Source: Petunia secreta
Lineage: Eukaryota > Streptophyta > Magnoliopsida > Solanales > Solanaceae
Length of the DNA stretch: 64,000 nt
Reading direction: 5' to 3'
Assembly: GCA_029990175.1 (NCBI GenBank)
Contig: JARKIP010000053.1
Coordinates: 14,774,001 to 14,838,000 of the forward strand
Shown here piece by piece: positions 1 to 12,263 of the stretch. Both the position numbers and the translations under genes were made by a program. Below the pieces are notes generated by a model. The model searched no databases, was not told where the DNA came from, and saw nothing but the letters and a program-made list of their open reading frames with translations. Each line of letters opens with the position of its first letter. Within the stretch, counting starts at the first letter, position 1.

Positions 1-567
1 GTCAAGCAGCAAAAACTGCCAAGCCTGACCTTTGCAAGAGGAAGTCCATTGAAGAGAAAATCTATAGAGCTCCAAGAAGAGCTGTATGAGAGGACTTCGA
101 TATCTGACAAGAGAATATGTAGCTTGGTCGAGGCACAGTCCAAAAATAAAGGAAAAGCTGTTATTCCAAGTCCTTTGCCATCCATAGCGGTGAGACCTAA
201 TACAGTCAAGCAAACAGTTGTCAATCCAAGTTTGCAATCAAGCCGCACCAAAAGATCCGCTTTTGCAATCACACCGATACCAGGATCTTATGCAAAATTG
301 TTCGAACGGCTTATGGGGACCGATTTAGTACAACCTATAGCATCAAAGTCGTGTGAACCACGCAAGCCTGAAAATTTGAGGAAATTTTGTGCTTACCATT
401 CAGGGATGCAGGGGCACAGTATTGAAGAATGCACTTTATTTAAGAGGAAGGTTGAAGACTTGATTAACTCTGGCCAGGTCAAAATTATATCTCCTAAGGT
501 CATTGGCCAACATTTTGTGGAAATCCTTCCATATGCAAAGGGCAGTAGCTCGAAGAAGGGCATTTAG
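1..567 (+). pseudogene. gag-like C-terminal fragment of an Ogre/Tat-type Ty3-gypsy element, open at the window edge
   Basis: The frame is open from the first base of the window to a stop at 565-567, so the N-terminal part lies outside. Towards its end the product has a modified zinc-knuckle-like motif, CAYHSGMQGHSIEEC, followed by a basic segment (FKRKVEDLINSGQVKI). This is the usual end of Gag in the Tat/Ogre branch of Ty3-gypsy elements, where Gag packages element RNA in virus-like particles. A second, diverged version of the same motif occurs at 2755-2805, so this element carries two gag-like regions separated by about 0.9 kb of non-coding DNA. No protease or reverse transcriptase follows. 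The family call rests on the motif and on the downstream LTR; the lineage is less certain. Confidence 0.7.
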
Positions 568-1504
568 GCACCTATCAAATTCCAGAAAAGCAGTATAGTT
601 GCAGAAGCGGAAGTTATTTTATTTGCATTATTAGGAAGTAGCTATTGTAATTTCCTTTTGTTAGTTTTGTTGAAAGAAAAGAAAAGAAAGAATATCAAAT
701 TATGAATGTTCGAATCTATTTCTATGTAAGCAGACTACTGTAACCGGTTTCCCAAGGCGGGAAGCGTAGGCAACTCATATCGAGTTTCGGTTACACCAAC
801 ATTTGAAAATTCTCTTCTATGTAAGCAGAACTATGCACGGTCTGATTTCCAAGGAGGGATACATAGGCTCCTCCATCGGGCTCGACCCTTTAGTATTTAA
901 ATTTTAATTTTTCCAAAGATAGAAACTGGGGCAAATTTTGCAAAGCAAGTAGAAGACGTGGGAGATTGCAACCGGGGCAGCTTTTGTTAAGTAGTTTGAA
1001 GTATTGAAAGTCATAACTGGGGCAGTTTTTGCAAAGCAAGTTGAAATGTTGAAGGCATAACTGGGGGCAGAATTTTGCAAAAAGCAAGTTGAAGACATTG
1101 CGTAAGTTCGGTCATTATTAGAAGCAGTTTTCAAGGATTGGTGCAGACTGTCATTTTGTAAGGAAGAATCGATAGTCGAGCAAAGTATTGATGTTCAAAC
1201 TAAGCCGACCATTTTAGCAAATTGTGCCAAAATGGTATAGCACACATACTGATTTAGTAAAATATTTCAAAGTTGTTTTTCTCAATTCGCGTCTTGAAAA
1301 ATCAAATTTTGTTGATCATTGAGTTTAGAACTTTCAAATATTTTACTCCTTTGTTGAGTCGGGAATTTGGTCTCATCTATTCGGCCTAATGGCCTATTTT
1401 ATACTTAAAATCCTTATGCATGCATTGCTATTTTACGTATTAACTTGCTTTTATTCAATGTGTAGAATTCATTTGTTAAAGCTTGGCTAGCATTGAACAT
1501 TGAA
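568..1504 (+). repeat. non-coding spacer between two gag-like regions, with short internal duplications
   Basis: No credible gene. Two diverged segments of about 80 bases start with TCTATGTAAGCAGA (near 720 and 811) and each contains a GGGA(A/T)..TAGGC word. A looser tandem repeat of roughly 50 bases at 926-1092 is built on GGGGCA..TTTTGCAAAGCAAGT. Similar GGGGCAG words recur near 3330 and 16890, so they look characteristic of the non-coding parts of this element group. Confidence 0.55.
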
Positions 1505-2971
1505 ATGGCTGAAAATCTGCATCAAGGACCAAACAACATGGCAAAGCAGCTTCAGGAAACCAGTTCTGGTATGGGCATCTTGCAAGCACAGAATAATGAT
1601 GTTGAAGAACATGTGGTCCAAAGGACTAGGATTGTCAACTTTGTCAACACTAGCAAACCTTTGCCAAATACAAGCTTTACCTCTAATCTACCTTACTTAA
1701 CAATGCCCCATTACCCAATGCCTATATATACCGTATATCCACAAAACTCACAAGAATATCTTACCAATCCAAATGCTTGGCCAGCTGCAACTTTATGCCA
1801 ATCACCTTTTAGCACTATGCCTGCTGTGGGGAGTCAATCAAATCTAGTGATAGTGCGCCCACGAGAATTGCCTAGAAAAGAAGTTGAGACAATTGATTCA
1901 CATCGCATGAAGAGGAAAATCCGCAATTTGCACAAGGTCATTAGAGATGAGTTGCGCTCTAGGAATATTCAGAGTTTATGTTATGAAGAATTATGCATTC
2001 ACCCGGACATTGAGCTTCCACATGGGTATAATATACCAAAATTCAACGCTTTCGATGGAAAGGGAAACCCCTACGCTCATTTGAAAGATTATTGCAGCAG
2101 ATTGATTGGAATTGGCAAGAATGAAGCTTTGCGGATGAGATTTTTCATTCAAAGTTTATCAGGAATGGCACTTGCATGGTATACCAAACAAGATTTTTCC
2201 AAATGGCATACATGGGAGGATATGACTCATGACTTTGTGGAACAATACAAGTTCAACATAGTAGGAGATCCCGATGTGTTTGATATGCGCAGCATTAAGA
2301 GGATGTCTCATGAGTGTTTTGCAGAATATGCTATGAGGTAGAGGTTAGAGGCTTCTAAGATGTAACCTCTCTTGCCCGAGAAAAAGCTAATAGCAGCTTT
2401 CATTGACATGCAAGAAGGCATATACTATGCCAAAATGGTCGTCAATAATGCAAGAAACTTCTCTGAATTCCAACTGGGAAAAATGATAGAAGAAGGCATA
2501 ATAACATGAAAAATTCCTTCTGGTTTATTTGGGTACACCACTCAATCAGAGAAACCCTCAAATTTACAAGGCTCTCAAAGTCAATTTCAACAATCATATT
2601 CAGATGATCCGGTGTCAAAGAAGAGGAAGTCGAATACATTCACTCCTCTAGAAGAGTTTGTGACGAGCATATTTGAAAAATTGCAAGCTGAAGGACTTTT
2701 GCAACCAAGGAAAGGAACAATTCCTAAGTACTTGCCTCTACATTTTGATCCGTTAAAGCATTGTGCTTATCATTCAAATATCCAAGGTCATGATATTGAA
2801 GAATGCAGTGGTATGAGATACAAGATTCAAAGCATGATTAATAGCGGCAAAATAATTGTGCAAGAAGATCCATTAAGTGGTTATTGCAGCATTCCTCCCG
2901 CAGGCACAATTTTTGTTAAAGGCGAGGCATCAGCCCCAAGACATTCAAAGAAGAAGCGGTTTGCAAGCTAA
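1505..2971 (+). pseudogene. gag pseudogene of the Ogre/Tat-type element (second gag copy)
   Basis: One reading frame runs from ATG at 1505 to the stop at 2969-2971, interrupted by three in-frame stops: TAG 2339-2341, TAA 2363-2365 and TGA 2507-2509. The middle part (about 2020-2330) is a retrotransposon Gag domain with NIPKFNAFDGKGNPYAHL and the typical SGMALAWYT and FVEQYKFN blocks. The C-terminal part (2612-2971) repeats the zinc-knuckle-like CAYHSNIQGHDIEEC and a basic tail (HSKKKRF). Because the frame is kept across the stops, these are point mutations in an old copy. It would have encoded the structural protein of the particle. No pol follows before the 3' LTR, so the element is non-autonomous or internally deleted. 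Confidence 0.75.
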
Positions 2972-3644
2972 GAAGACTGAAAGACCGTATTTTGCAGCTT
3001 GAAATGACATTTCATTGCCCAACTATCTTATGTTTTAACTACTCTATCACAATTTTATTCATCCTAGTTGTAATGAACTACGTTATGTTTTGCTACCCTT
3101 ATTGGTCTTAGTCCCAAAATCAATGAAATTTTATTTTTTTCCCAAATAACCCAAGCCAAAGCAGTTATAGATGGTTTATCTTGTGCAAAGGGAGAGTTTC
3201 AAGAATGTCAGATTTTCGCAGCAACAACACATTTGATTGCTATTCAAGAAAAATGCAGATTTAAAGCCAAATTAGGTGTTCAAACAAGCCAACCGTTATT
3301 TGATCAAAAACTAACAATTGTTCTTTGAAACAGGGGCAAATTTTGCATTTACCGCAAAGTTCAGTATCAAGGTGGAAGGAGCAATGCAAAGTGTCGCAAC
3401 TTCCCAAAAATTTTATAGTACTTACAATTTTTCTTTGAATGCAGAAATCTCAAGTAGCAATACGAGAAGAACTCGCAACTATTAGTTCCTCGAAGAATAT
3501 TTGTCTTATCGCATATGCAGAACAACTCTATTTCTCTCTTTGTAATTTTAGCTTTTGCTCGATTATCGCGTCACCAGCACAAGCCAGACGATTTCAGATT
3601 TTGCAAGATACAGGGTTTATCAACCCACAAATATGATATCTTCG
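2972..3644 (+). other. non-coding element interior
   Basis: No gene seen. The stretch contains another CAGGGGCAAATTTTGC word near 3330, like those at 926-1092. A partial minisatellite unit near 3618 precedes the full array. Confidence 0.5.
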
Positions 3645-4326
3645 GGTCCTTCCACCCACAAATAGGATATATCGGGTCTTTCCACCCACAAATAGGATAT
3701 TTGGGTCCTTCCACCCACAAATACGATATTCGGGTCCTTCCAGCCACAAATAGGATATTTGGGTCCTTCCACCCACAAATAGGATATTCGGGTCCTTCCA
3801 CCCACAAATAGGATATCTCGGGTCCTTCCACCCACAAATAGGCTATTTGGGTCCTTCCACCCACAAATAGGATATCTCAGGTCCTTCCACCCACAAATAG
3901 GATATCTCGGGTCCTTCCACCCACAAATAGGATATTTGGGTCCTTCCACCCACAAATAGGATATTCGGGTCCTTCCACCCACAAATAGGATATCTCGGGT
4001 CCTTCCACCCACAAATAGGATATCTTTGGGTCCTTCCACCTATAAATAGGATATTCGGGTCCTTCCACCCACAAATAGGATATCTTGGGTTCTTCCACCC
4101 AAAAATAGGATATTTTGGTCCTTCCACCCACAAATAGGATATCTCAGGTAATTCCACCCACAAATAGGATACTTGGGTCCTTCCACCCACAAATAGGATA
4201 TTTGGGTCCTTCCACCCACAAATAGGATATCTTCAGGTCCTTCCACCCACAAATAGGAAATCTTCGGGTCCTTCCACCCACAAATAGGATATCTCGGGTC
4301 CTTCCACTCACAAATAGGATATGCAG
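3645..4326 (+). repeat. minisatellite, about 23 copies of a roughly 30-bp unit
   Basis: Units follow the consensus GGGTCCTTCCACCCACAAAT plus AGGATATCTC, with variable lengths of 28-32 bases at the 3' side of the unit (ATATTTG, ATATTC, ATATCTC, ATATCTTC). I count about 23 units by eye. Copies differ at one to three positions. The array lies between gag and the 3' LTR, the hypervariable 3' untranslated region where Tat/Ogre elements are known to gain tandem repeats. All long reverse-strand frames here are artefacts of the repeat. Confidence 0.9.
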
Positions 4327-4344
4327 TTTTCTTTCAAGTAGATG

Positions 4345-4520
4345 ATAGCGATAGACAAGTCGACTTGGGACACCATGTGCGGTGTGTCTCGCCGGGTGGT
4401 TGTCCTACAAAAGCATTATATTATATACTTATTTAGAGTAGAATAGACAAGTCAACTATGGTACACCATGAGCGGTGTGTCTCGACGGTTGGTTGTCCTG
4501 CAAAAGCATTATGTTTTATA
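4345..4520 (+). repeat. two-copy direct repeat of about 75-90 bases
   Basis: Segments beginning ATAGACAAGTCGACTTGGGA and ATAGACAAGTCAACTATGGT both continue with a CACCATG.GCGGTGTGTCTCG block and a GGTTGTCCT.CAAAAGCATTAT block. They lie directly after the minisatellite. Confidence 0.65.
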
Positions 4521-5239
4521 TCTGCATAGACTAAGATTTGGCAAAGCAACTTGAGGCATTATATCTCGTTAGTCGATTTATTTTATTTATTATTCTGCAA
4601 TTCGTACCCGCTTTACTTACTGTCTTGCTTTACTATTTCAGAATAATGATCATTCTAGAGGTTCTCCGGGTGGAGCGCCTCATCAGTTGATTGAAGGAAG
4701 AACTTGTTGATAGCATCACAACCAGCATTTACAATTTTATATTATCCATTTATTTATTTCTTATTCCAATTATTACAGTTTATTAGCAGTTGCTCGCTTA
4801 CTGTTTGTTAAGTCTTTACAAAATTTTGGCAATACCGCAGCAGCATTTGGAGCATAACATGGAACTTTTTCTTAGCAGTGAACTGGGGCAATCGTTGATA
4901 TGGGCTAGACTCATCAACGAGGATCTGAAGAATCGCACTCGAACGAGAAAATTCTATCCTAATCTTTTGTTTCGGATTAGGACGTCATTTCGAATTCTTT
5001 CCTATTCGTGCGTCCTTTTCTGTCAGTCGTGCGAATCTTCGAGTCTAAGTGTCGTCGAACTACATATGGCCTGGTTCTCTTTCAACCCGAGATATGTAGG
5101 CAACGCACAAATCGGAGTTCGGCCATGTCCATAAGCCTCCGACTTTGGTCCTTGGAATCAAAGTCCTTGGCTTTATCATGACAAAATTGGCTTTATGTCA
5201 ACTTCTTTACTCTGAAAACTCTTTCATCATTTTCCGAGT
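4521..5239 (+). other. 3' non-coding interior of the first Ogre/Tat-like element
   Basis: No gene seen. The word GAGATATGTAGGCAA at 5089-5103 is also found at 18706-18720 in the second element, at the same distance class from the polypurine tract. It therefore marks a conserved pre-LTR region of this element group. Confidence 0.55.
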
Positions 5240-5252
5240 AAAGAGGGGCAGC
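5240..5252 (+). other. polypurine tract of the first Ogre/Tat-like element
   Basis: AAAGAGGGGCAGC directly precedes the LTR start TGTTGACACCC. The same arrangement recurs at 18852-18864 and, on the minus strand, at 62592-62605. The tract primes plus-strand DNA synthesis in LTR retrotransposons. Confidence 0.8.
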
Positions 5253-8200
5253 TGTTGACACCCAATTTTGTCCCGGTTGTGTAAATTAAAGTATAATTAT
5301 TTTAAAATTAAAATTAATTTTGAAAAGTCAAAAGTAATTGAGTATATTCAAAGGAAAGGGGTTAAATGTGTAAAATACGGCCTTAATTTGAACCTATACG
5401 TGCAATTACTCTATTTCCTTAATTTATTTTAAAAAGGGACTAAAATCGCTCCTAATCCTAAAAGCTAGCCTACCCACGCAAACTAATATATACAATATCA
5501 CATCCCCCCCCCCAATTCGGTTAACCCAATTTTCCGCATCTTTCCCCATTTTCAAAAGCCCATACCCGATCCCCAAAATTGCTGAAGCCCTAAATCCCCC
5601 GATCCCAATTCGATTTCACCCCAAATCTCACCACAACAGGCCAAATCCTTGTCAGCTGGTCCCCTCCCACGTTGCCATCTCCTTTTTCGTACGAGCCGAA
5701 CCCGTTTTGATCTTAACCATCCATTTCAAAGAAAATTTGATCCGAGCCATCGATTTGAATCCCAACGGCCATTTTTTGTGTGGATAAGGATTGGATTCGT
5801 ACCACCCTTATGGGAAGGGACGAATCTGACCCTTATCCTACAAAGGAAGGTCAAAATTAAAGGGGTCGATTGGGAAATTCAAAAGGAGTCCAAACCTTAG
5901 TTGCATCTATAAAAGTGTAAGTTGTTCTTCATTTGGGGGGGGGGGGGGTTCGAAGTTTTAAAAAGGAGGCAGGGCATAAATATAGTTTGAATTTCAGTTT
6001 GTTTTATTTTTCCATATAGTCCTTGTTTCTGCTCAAGCTTAAACAATAGATTTGTTCGTGTTGTGGCTATATTATACGAATCGTCGACCTTTCTCGCGTC
6101 TCCATTTAAGTCGTCGACTTTGCTCGTTGCTGGTTTGAGTTGTTTTCTTCATATCGCTGCTTCAGTTCCTGCTCCACAAAAGGTAACTCCTATTCCTTTT
6201 ATTTCCTCTTCTTTTGAATGTCTTTGTCTTCTGTATAAAACATATAAAGACTGGTTATTGATACTGTGTTTTGCTAGTATGTTTAGCTATGAAAAAATGT
6301 GAATCTTGAATCAATGGTTAGAGTTAAAATTAGTTAAGAACGGTTTTGAACTTCATCTACATAAAGCTCTAATCTTTAGTGTACTTTGACTTCAAATCAT
6401 CTGTTCAAAGAATGAAATTTCAATCTTTAGGTATAATAAGGTCTGAATAAGTAGTTTAAGCTCAGCTCCTACTGAAAGTATTGTTTTCCTGGTTTGTGTA
6501 TAAATATGATCTGTTTTGAGGCTTCAAGCTACTGGTGAATGATAGTAAGGGCTGTAGTTAGTCTAGGAGCTAGCAGCTTGTTTGGTACTATGATTGCAGT
6601 TTGCTTGGAGGCAGTTTACGGGTGTATAGGTTGTTTCTGTTGTTTGGAAGAAGCAGGAGGCCAAGAGGTAGTTCAATAGGTTACAGGTTGTTTAGGTTGG
6701 AGTTTCAGGGGTGTCTTGAGTGTTTGCAGGTGTTCTGTGATGGTATGAGTGGAGAATTCAGGGGATGGTAATTTGGTCTGTGAAGTGGTGAAGGCTTCAA
6801 GGGTATGCCAAAGTTGCAGCAGGTGGTATGCAGGTGTTAGAATAGTAGTCGCAGGGTGTCTTGGTGGTTTGTTAAATGGATTCCAGGCCCCTGTGTGTGT
6901 CTGGTTATGAAGAAGAAGTGTATTAGGAGTTCAGGAGGTGAGTGGTGGTCCTGTAAGTTGTTGTCTTAGTCTGTTTGGTTCAGGAGGGGTTTAGTTTAGG
7001 AGTTTGTTAGAGGATGTTAGAGGGCATTATGGTGTAGTTCTGCTAGTGTAGGAATATTTATGGTGCTGAAGGAGTAGAGGGCTAGGTAGTTCGTCTGGCT
7101 GTGCTTCCTGAAGTGATGCAGGTTGTATAGAAGGTACAGGTTTAGTTCTAGTTTGCTGCAGGTGTGTGTGGGAGTTCAGGGAGTCTGTCATGTTTGCTCA
7201 GGGGCTGCAGCTTAGCTTTTGTTCCTGTGTCAGGTTTGTGAGATGGTGATAGTCTGTGCAGGGTGTTTGAGGGTGTTGTAAGGGGGTTTAGTTTAGGTGC
7301 AGATGTGTTTCAGTTGCTGCAGGGTTTCAGAGAAGGCTAAGTTTAATTCGGATCTTGTCCAGGTGTTTTGGAGTAGTTGTAGGCAGTGTATGGAGTATTT
7401 ATAGTATTATGCAGGTGTGTCCATGGTTTCTGCAGGTCTGGTATGTGAAGGAATTAAGTAAAGAGCTTTGTGGGTTATGAGAGTTTGTAAGTAATATAGG
7501 AGGCCTAGTCTGGTTTGCTGGTTTTCTGTGAGTTCAGGGAGGAGAATAGGGTGTAGCAGGTGGGTTGTAGGAGTAGCAGGGTATGTTTCTGGTTGCCCCA
7601 GTTTGTATATGTGTGAGAGCATGCCTGCAACCTTGCTTTGTTTCCATCCTGGTCTCTTTTCTGTATCAGTTTATTCCTCCAAGTTCCTGCCGCTTCTAAG
7701 TTATAAGAGTCTAAGTTTGAAGTCAGGTGATGGTTTAGATCCTTGAGTTTTCAATTTCAGGGTTTTTAGTCCTTGTTGTGCTGATAATGTTAAGTTTTTC
7801 TGGAAGTCAGTTTTTTTTTTTTTTTTTTTTTTAGTTCTTGTTTTCCTGCGTTGCGCGTATATGTCAGCTTTCTTGTTAGATATCCGTTGAATGGTCTTTG
7901 CCTCGCTTGTCTAATGAGTCTTGAAAGGTAACTATACTGTTAAGAAAACTTGAAGTATTAAATTTAATAAAAGATATAATCTTCATGATCCTTTATCCGT
8001 TTCTATCATGTCAAGCTCCAGTTTCATGAATAACTCTGTCCAGGTTACTTATGTAGGGCCTGTACTAATCTTTAGCTCTTTGTTTTTTGCTTTCATTGCA
8101 GGACCACCATATTGGGAGCGAGTTTGGTTAAAACTCAAATGGGGATAGTCCATTGCATTGAAGTCACTTGGGGTCAAGTTCGCACTCAAGTTCAAGTCAA

Positions 8201-9028
8201 GAAAGAAGGACTTTTAAAAAATGCTTTGTTGAGCCATGTGATGTTTTAGGCTCATGGGCATAAATGTATAAAATTAAATAAATTCAAGGCTCCCGCGAGT
8301 TTGCCAATTTTCGGGTTCTTCTTCTAAACCTCTTCTCTTTCCCAATCCCTTAGAATTTGCATATCATTAGGAATTTTCCCCTTATTAGTTGTAGAATAAT
8401 TTGTTCGATTATAGATTTATTAATGAATATTTATCATCTATTGAGTTATTTCGTGAGTAGTTTATTTCGTTAGAATCTCCATCTTATTTATGAATTGTGA
8501 ACCTTTTAGTTAAATAGCGCGTGCAATTGAATCCGGAAATGATTAAGCAAATAACTTGATTTTAAATTCAATAAATTGCAACTTCTTTCCAATTAATTAG
8601 ATTTTCTATGTTAGCAAAATTGCAAAATTTTCACGTCTAAGTTCATTTAAATCCCTATTCCTTTAAAGTATAATTTAATGTAATTTTAGAATTTTAGCAT
8701 TAATTTTAAGACTTTTAGATTAATTTTTGAAAGTTGCATTTATTTAGCTATTTTGTGAAAACCGAAGGATTAACCGTAATTTTACAGATTTTTGAAAGTG
8801 CTTTCAAATTGAAACCTTCTTTCAAAAATAACTGAACCTCTTACTTAGAATCTCTGAAATAGACCACTTCCTTAAAACGGAGTGCTTGCACGCATTATTT
8901 ATTAATTGGTTCCTAATTCTCCTAAATTAGGTGGCGACTCCAAAGAAAACCCTTTGGAGTCCCATTTTGTTGAAATATACCCGAAAACTATCTTTTCTAA
9001 AAGAAAGGGTAATTTTTGGGGTTCAACA
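5253..9028 (+). mobile_element. 3' LTR of the first Ogre/Tat-like element (3.8 kb)
   Basis: Starts TGTTGACACCC right after the polypurine tract and ends GGGGTTCAACA, giving TGTTGA/TCAACA terminal inverted repeats. Directly after it, sequence collinear with the other LTR family resumes (9029 onward matches 18973 onward), which fixes the right boundary. The expected 5-bp target copy would be TGTGT (9029-9033). A TATA-like CTATAAAAG is at 5907-5915. A region of about 1 kb (6540-7640) is markedly G/T-rich and C-poor on the plus strand. A T run of about 20 bases lies near 7810-7832. The word GGTGGCGACTCC near the end (8929) also occurs near the end of the other LTR family. LTRs of several kilobases are usual for Ogre. 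Confidence 0.8.
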
Positions 9029-10155
9029 TGTGTTATCCCCTATTTATACATTATGCATCTAATTTTGGTTGTATTAGTCAATTTCGCATCACTTAGGCTA
9101 TTTATCAAAACTATGATTGTTTGTGCAATATAGAGCATTTATAACACTTAATAAGTATTTGTGACTATTTATTAGCATTTAACATAAGTTGACTACAATT
9201 ATTTTTTATGTGTGCATTTTGCCTTCCCTGATTTCTCGTTTCTATTCTGTTGATTCCCATGCTTTGGGTGATGCACCGCTACCACTGTTTGTCTCATTGG
9301 AATTCGTTTCCTAGTTCGCTATATTCGTTTACTTCTAATGAAAACAATGACGTTTCTGGATGTTGATTTGCCTGGCTGTTACCACCAGGAATTTTACCGG
9401 CGATCTCTTGGCTATGTTGTTCGGCCTTAAGCGGTGATGGGTGTCCTGCTATCACAACCTTGTTATGCTCTACTGCCGATTTACTAATTTTTCTCTTCTT
9501 TGTTTAATTGCTATGCTATTCGGCCTAATTGTTTTGCTGTTATCGTGGATTAAGCTGCTGGTTTCCATTATACATGCTGCGTTATTGAGTGAAGATGGTT
9601 CAGTGGGTAACATTTCATTTTAATCACTGCTTGGGTGGTATTGCCCTGTGTAATACTCAGTAATGTTGTTCTACTGGTTTTCTGTCGATCGGAACGATAC
9701 CGTACAGGAGTTGCAAGCTCTATGGAAATATCTATTTTGAGATGCTCTGTTTGATGTTTACTGATTTGAGCAGAATACTGCACTTTACCAATGAAAAATG
9801 TTACTGTTGAGGCATTTACATTGATTTGAATGGAAACTACACGGCAAATGACGTTTGGTGGCCAATACAAGTCCCGTCCCGTATTTATCGTCCCTTACGT
9901 GTCCCAAAAACAAACAAAGAAAGACACTGATGATGAGTATACACTTTGCAAAATTGCATAGAGTGTGTAGGACCGGTACCTGGCATGGCAACACGGCCGG
10001 CCACCATTGTTTGCAGCCGTATCGACATCCTTAAATATCTACCCGATATGACAGAATCTGAGCCTAAAACCTTTAAAAATCTATTTTCCTTTTTTTTTTA
10101 ATTATTAAGATTATTCTTATTTTCTTATTATTATCATTATTATTATTATTGTTAC

Positions 10156-10240
<85 letters not shown>

Positions 10241-10834
10241 TTACTTATTTTATTTTACTATTATCGTGCTAATTTTATAATGTTTGCGAGGTACATTCGG
10301 ATGAATAATTTTAAAGACGACGCTCCAGAAAACGCTCCTGATCCAATTTAATGTTTTCGCTCTTGCAATCTTCATTTTATTATTATTAATTTACTTTTGA
10401 TATACTAACTAATTGTTTTATTTTTTCGAGGTCGATTTGGTTGAAGTTTCTTATGGAAGAAAGTAACCAGAGAAGACGAGTCATTTATTTTAAAAACAAT
10501 TATATGTATCTAATATCGTATAATGAAAATTGTTCTATTTAATTAGTTTCATTTATTTCGAATCCCAATTGTTAGTCCGGCCGGGAACCACATTTGGTAG
10601 AATTTGAGAGGTGCCTAACACCTTCTTCTTGGGTTAATTTAAACTCTTACTCGGAATTTCTGGTTCATAGACTTAAATTTTGGAGTTAATTGTAATATTG
10701 GCTTGAAACAAAGTAGGTGGCCTAATACGCCTAGTTAAAAAATATGTTAGGTGCCGACTCCTTTACCTGTGAGTTCCAATAAGTCGAGCTCTCTTTCGAA
10801 CTTTAATCGGGTTCGGAAAAAATGAGTGTCGACA
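9029..10834 (+). mobile_element. 5' LTR (right part) of the second Ogre/Tat-like element
   Basis: Collinear with the 3' LTR at 18973-19200 and 29735-31227, ending in TGTCGACA followed by a primer binding site. The first about 108 bases of the LTR are missing because the first element inserted here. By eye about 0.7 kb present in the 3' LTR (about 19170-19569 plus 29333-29735) is absent here, while about 75 bases near 9715-9800 are absent from the 3' LTR. The two LTRs have clearly diverged by indels. Confidence 0.8.
10154..10239 (+). repeat. (TTA)n microsatellite in LTR
   Basis: An uninterrupted ATT/TTA trinucleotide run. The 3' LTR copy has the equivalent run at 30527-30602 and the minus-strand relative has AAT and ATG runs at 60190-60457, so the tract is a conserved but unstable part of this LTR family. 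Confidence 0.9.
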
Positions 10835-10837
10835 GAA

Positions 10838-10855
10838 TGGCAACTCCGCTGGGGA
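10838..10855 (+). other. primer binding site of the second Ogre/Tat-like element
   Basis: TGGCAACTCCGCTGGGGA begins three bases after the LTR end TGTCGACA. Ogre elements are known to prime with a tRNA-Arg, and this sequence is of that type as I recall it; comparison with a plant tRNA set would settle it. Confidence 0.65.
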
Positions 10856-12263
10856 TATCAATGTTCTAACCATAACGGACTTTAAATTGGGATTCCTTGC
10901 ACTTATTTTCTTTCTTATCATTTTGAGTACTAACTTTTCTTTCTTTCCCTTTCGCAGAATTGATGTTTATCTTTAGATGTTTAAATTTCTGGCGCTCTTT
11001 CTCTAAATTGATTGTTGTATTTATTTTATTGTAATTTGCACTTCCTCCACTCCTGAAATATTTACACTTGCACACACCATGAACGATTACGTGGACCCCA
11101 CGGTCGTTCCACTATCAAAGCACCCTTTAAGGAAAGCATGAAAAATTAGCCAACTAGCAAAGCTTTTGGCAGTTTACGTGCTTTCGACTTTCAAGTTGTC
11201 CGCTTGGGAGAAACCTTGTCTAGAAACCCTCTCCTAGATGCCATTAGAAGCATACATGACACTCCATGTTTTAAATTCTTTTTCACATTATCGTTTTAAA
11301 TTATGCTTGCTTGATTATTTCATTTTTAGAACTAACTTGTTTCTTTTGGTTTTCTTTTTTATAAATTTATTTTTGTGAATTACTTCAACATGTGCATCCT
11401 TTTCAAAACTTACGAATTTTTAAAACGTGTGCATTTTCTTTCAAAAATTATATATTTTTAAGCATGTGCATATCGCGCATACCTCGCATACCTCCCGCCC
11501 CTCCTGGCAACTTCAAAATCGAGCGTTAAAAAATACGGAGGTTATGACCGCCTCTTTCCTCACAAAATGCCCTTTAGGGGGAACAACTTGGAATCTAGTT
11601 GGTCTGAGACGTTCCCGCTCCCGAGTTGTCCGCTTGAGAGGATAATAAAACTCGGTCTAAGTCAACCCAGCTCTTAGTGATGACTCTTCTGTCGACTTGT
11701 TCTCAAGTCTGATAGGCCAACATGTTCAAAAAATCTGAACGGGTTTTTGATCCCCAAAGAGCGTTGAACATGATTTATTGGCATATACTTAAAGGATTGA
11801 ACGTGCAAATGTGGACCGTTTATTGGAATTATTCTGCATCCAATGCCACTCAAAGGCGTAAAAGGTAACCGAAGAGGCATCAAAGCCCAAATTGAATAAA
11901 AAAACGATTGTTATTCCTAAGCGTTTGGAATCACTCTATTTTCAATGCTATTCAAACGCACAAAAGGTAACCGAAAAGGCATTAAAGGCCCAATTTGAAG
12001 CAGAAATGACCCCTTGATAGACGGGATGACACGTAATGCGCATTTATCCTTTAGGCATTATATAAAGACTTGCCATCCGTGGTTTGTCAAAAGTCCATTA
12101 TCAACTTTCGTCTAAAGTATCTAAAGGATTCTCAATCCATACTCTCTGTTGCATTGTTTTTCAAAAGCTTGTACCACACGTTGATCATTTGTTTGCAATA
12201 AAGCTAATTTTAGGCATTTTCTTCTCCCCTTTTTCTATCGTCCTTCACCTTTTCCAAAAGATC
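10856..12263 (+). other. leader of the second Ogre/Tat-like element, no gene seen
   Basis: Non-coding. Two similar segments around 11850-11880 and 11950-11990 share the words CAAAGGCGTAAAAGGTAACCGAA and CAAACGCACAAAAGGTAACC in diverged form, so there has been a local duplication of about 100 bases just before ORF1. Confidence 0.5.

Noticed and set aside
3571..4252. Several overlapping reverse-strand ORFs with ten-residue repeats such as YPICGWKDP
   Set aside because: They are translations of the 30-bp minisatellite. Unit lengths vary between 28 and 32, so no frame is kept, and several frames give the same kind of repeat.
5649..5900. ORF of 83 codons starting in the first LTR
   Set aside because: LTR sequence upstream of its TATA-like site; no similarity to proteins that I know.
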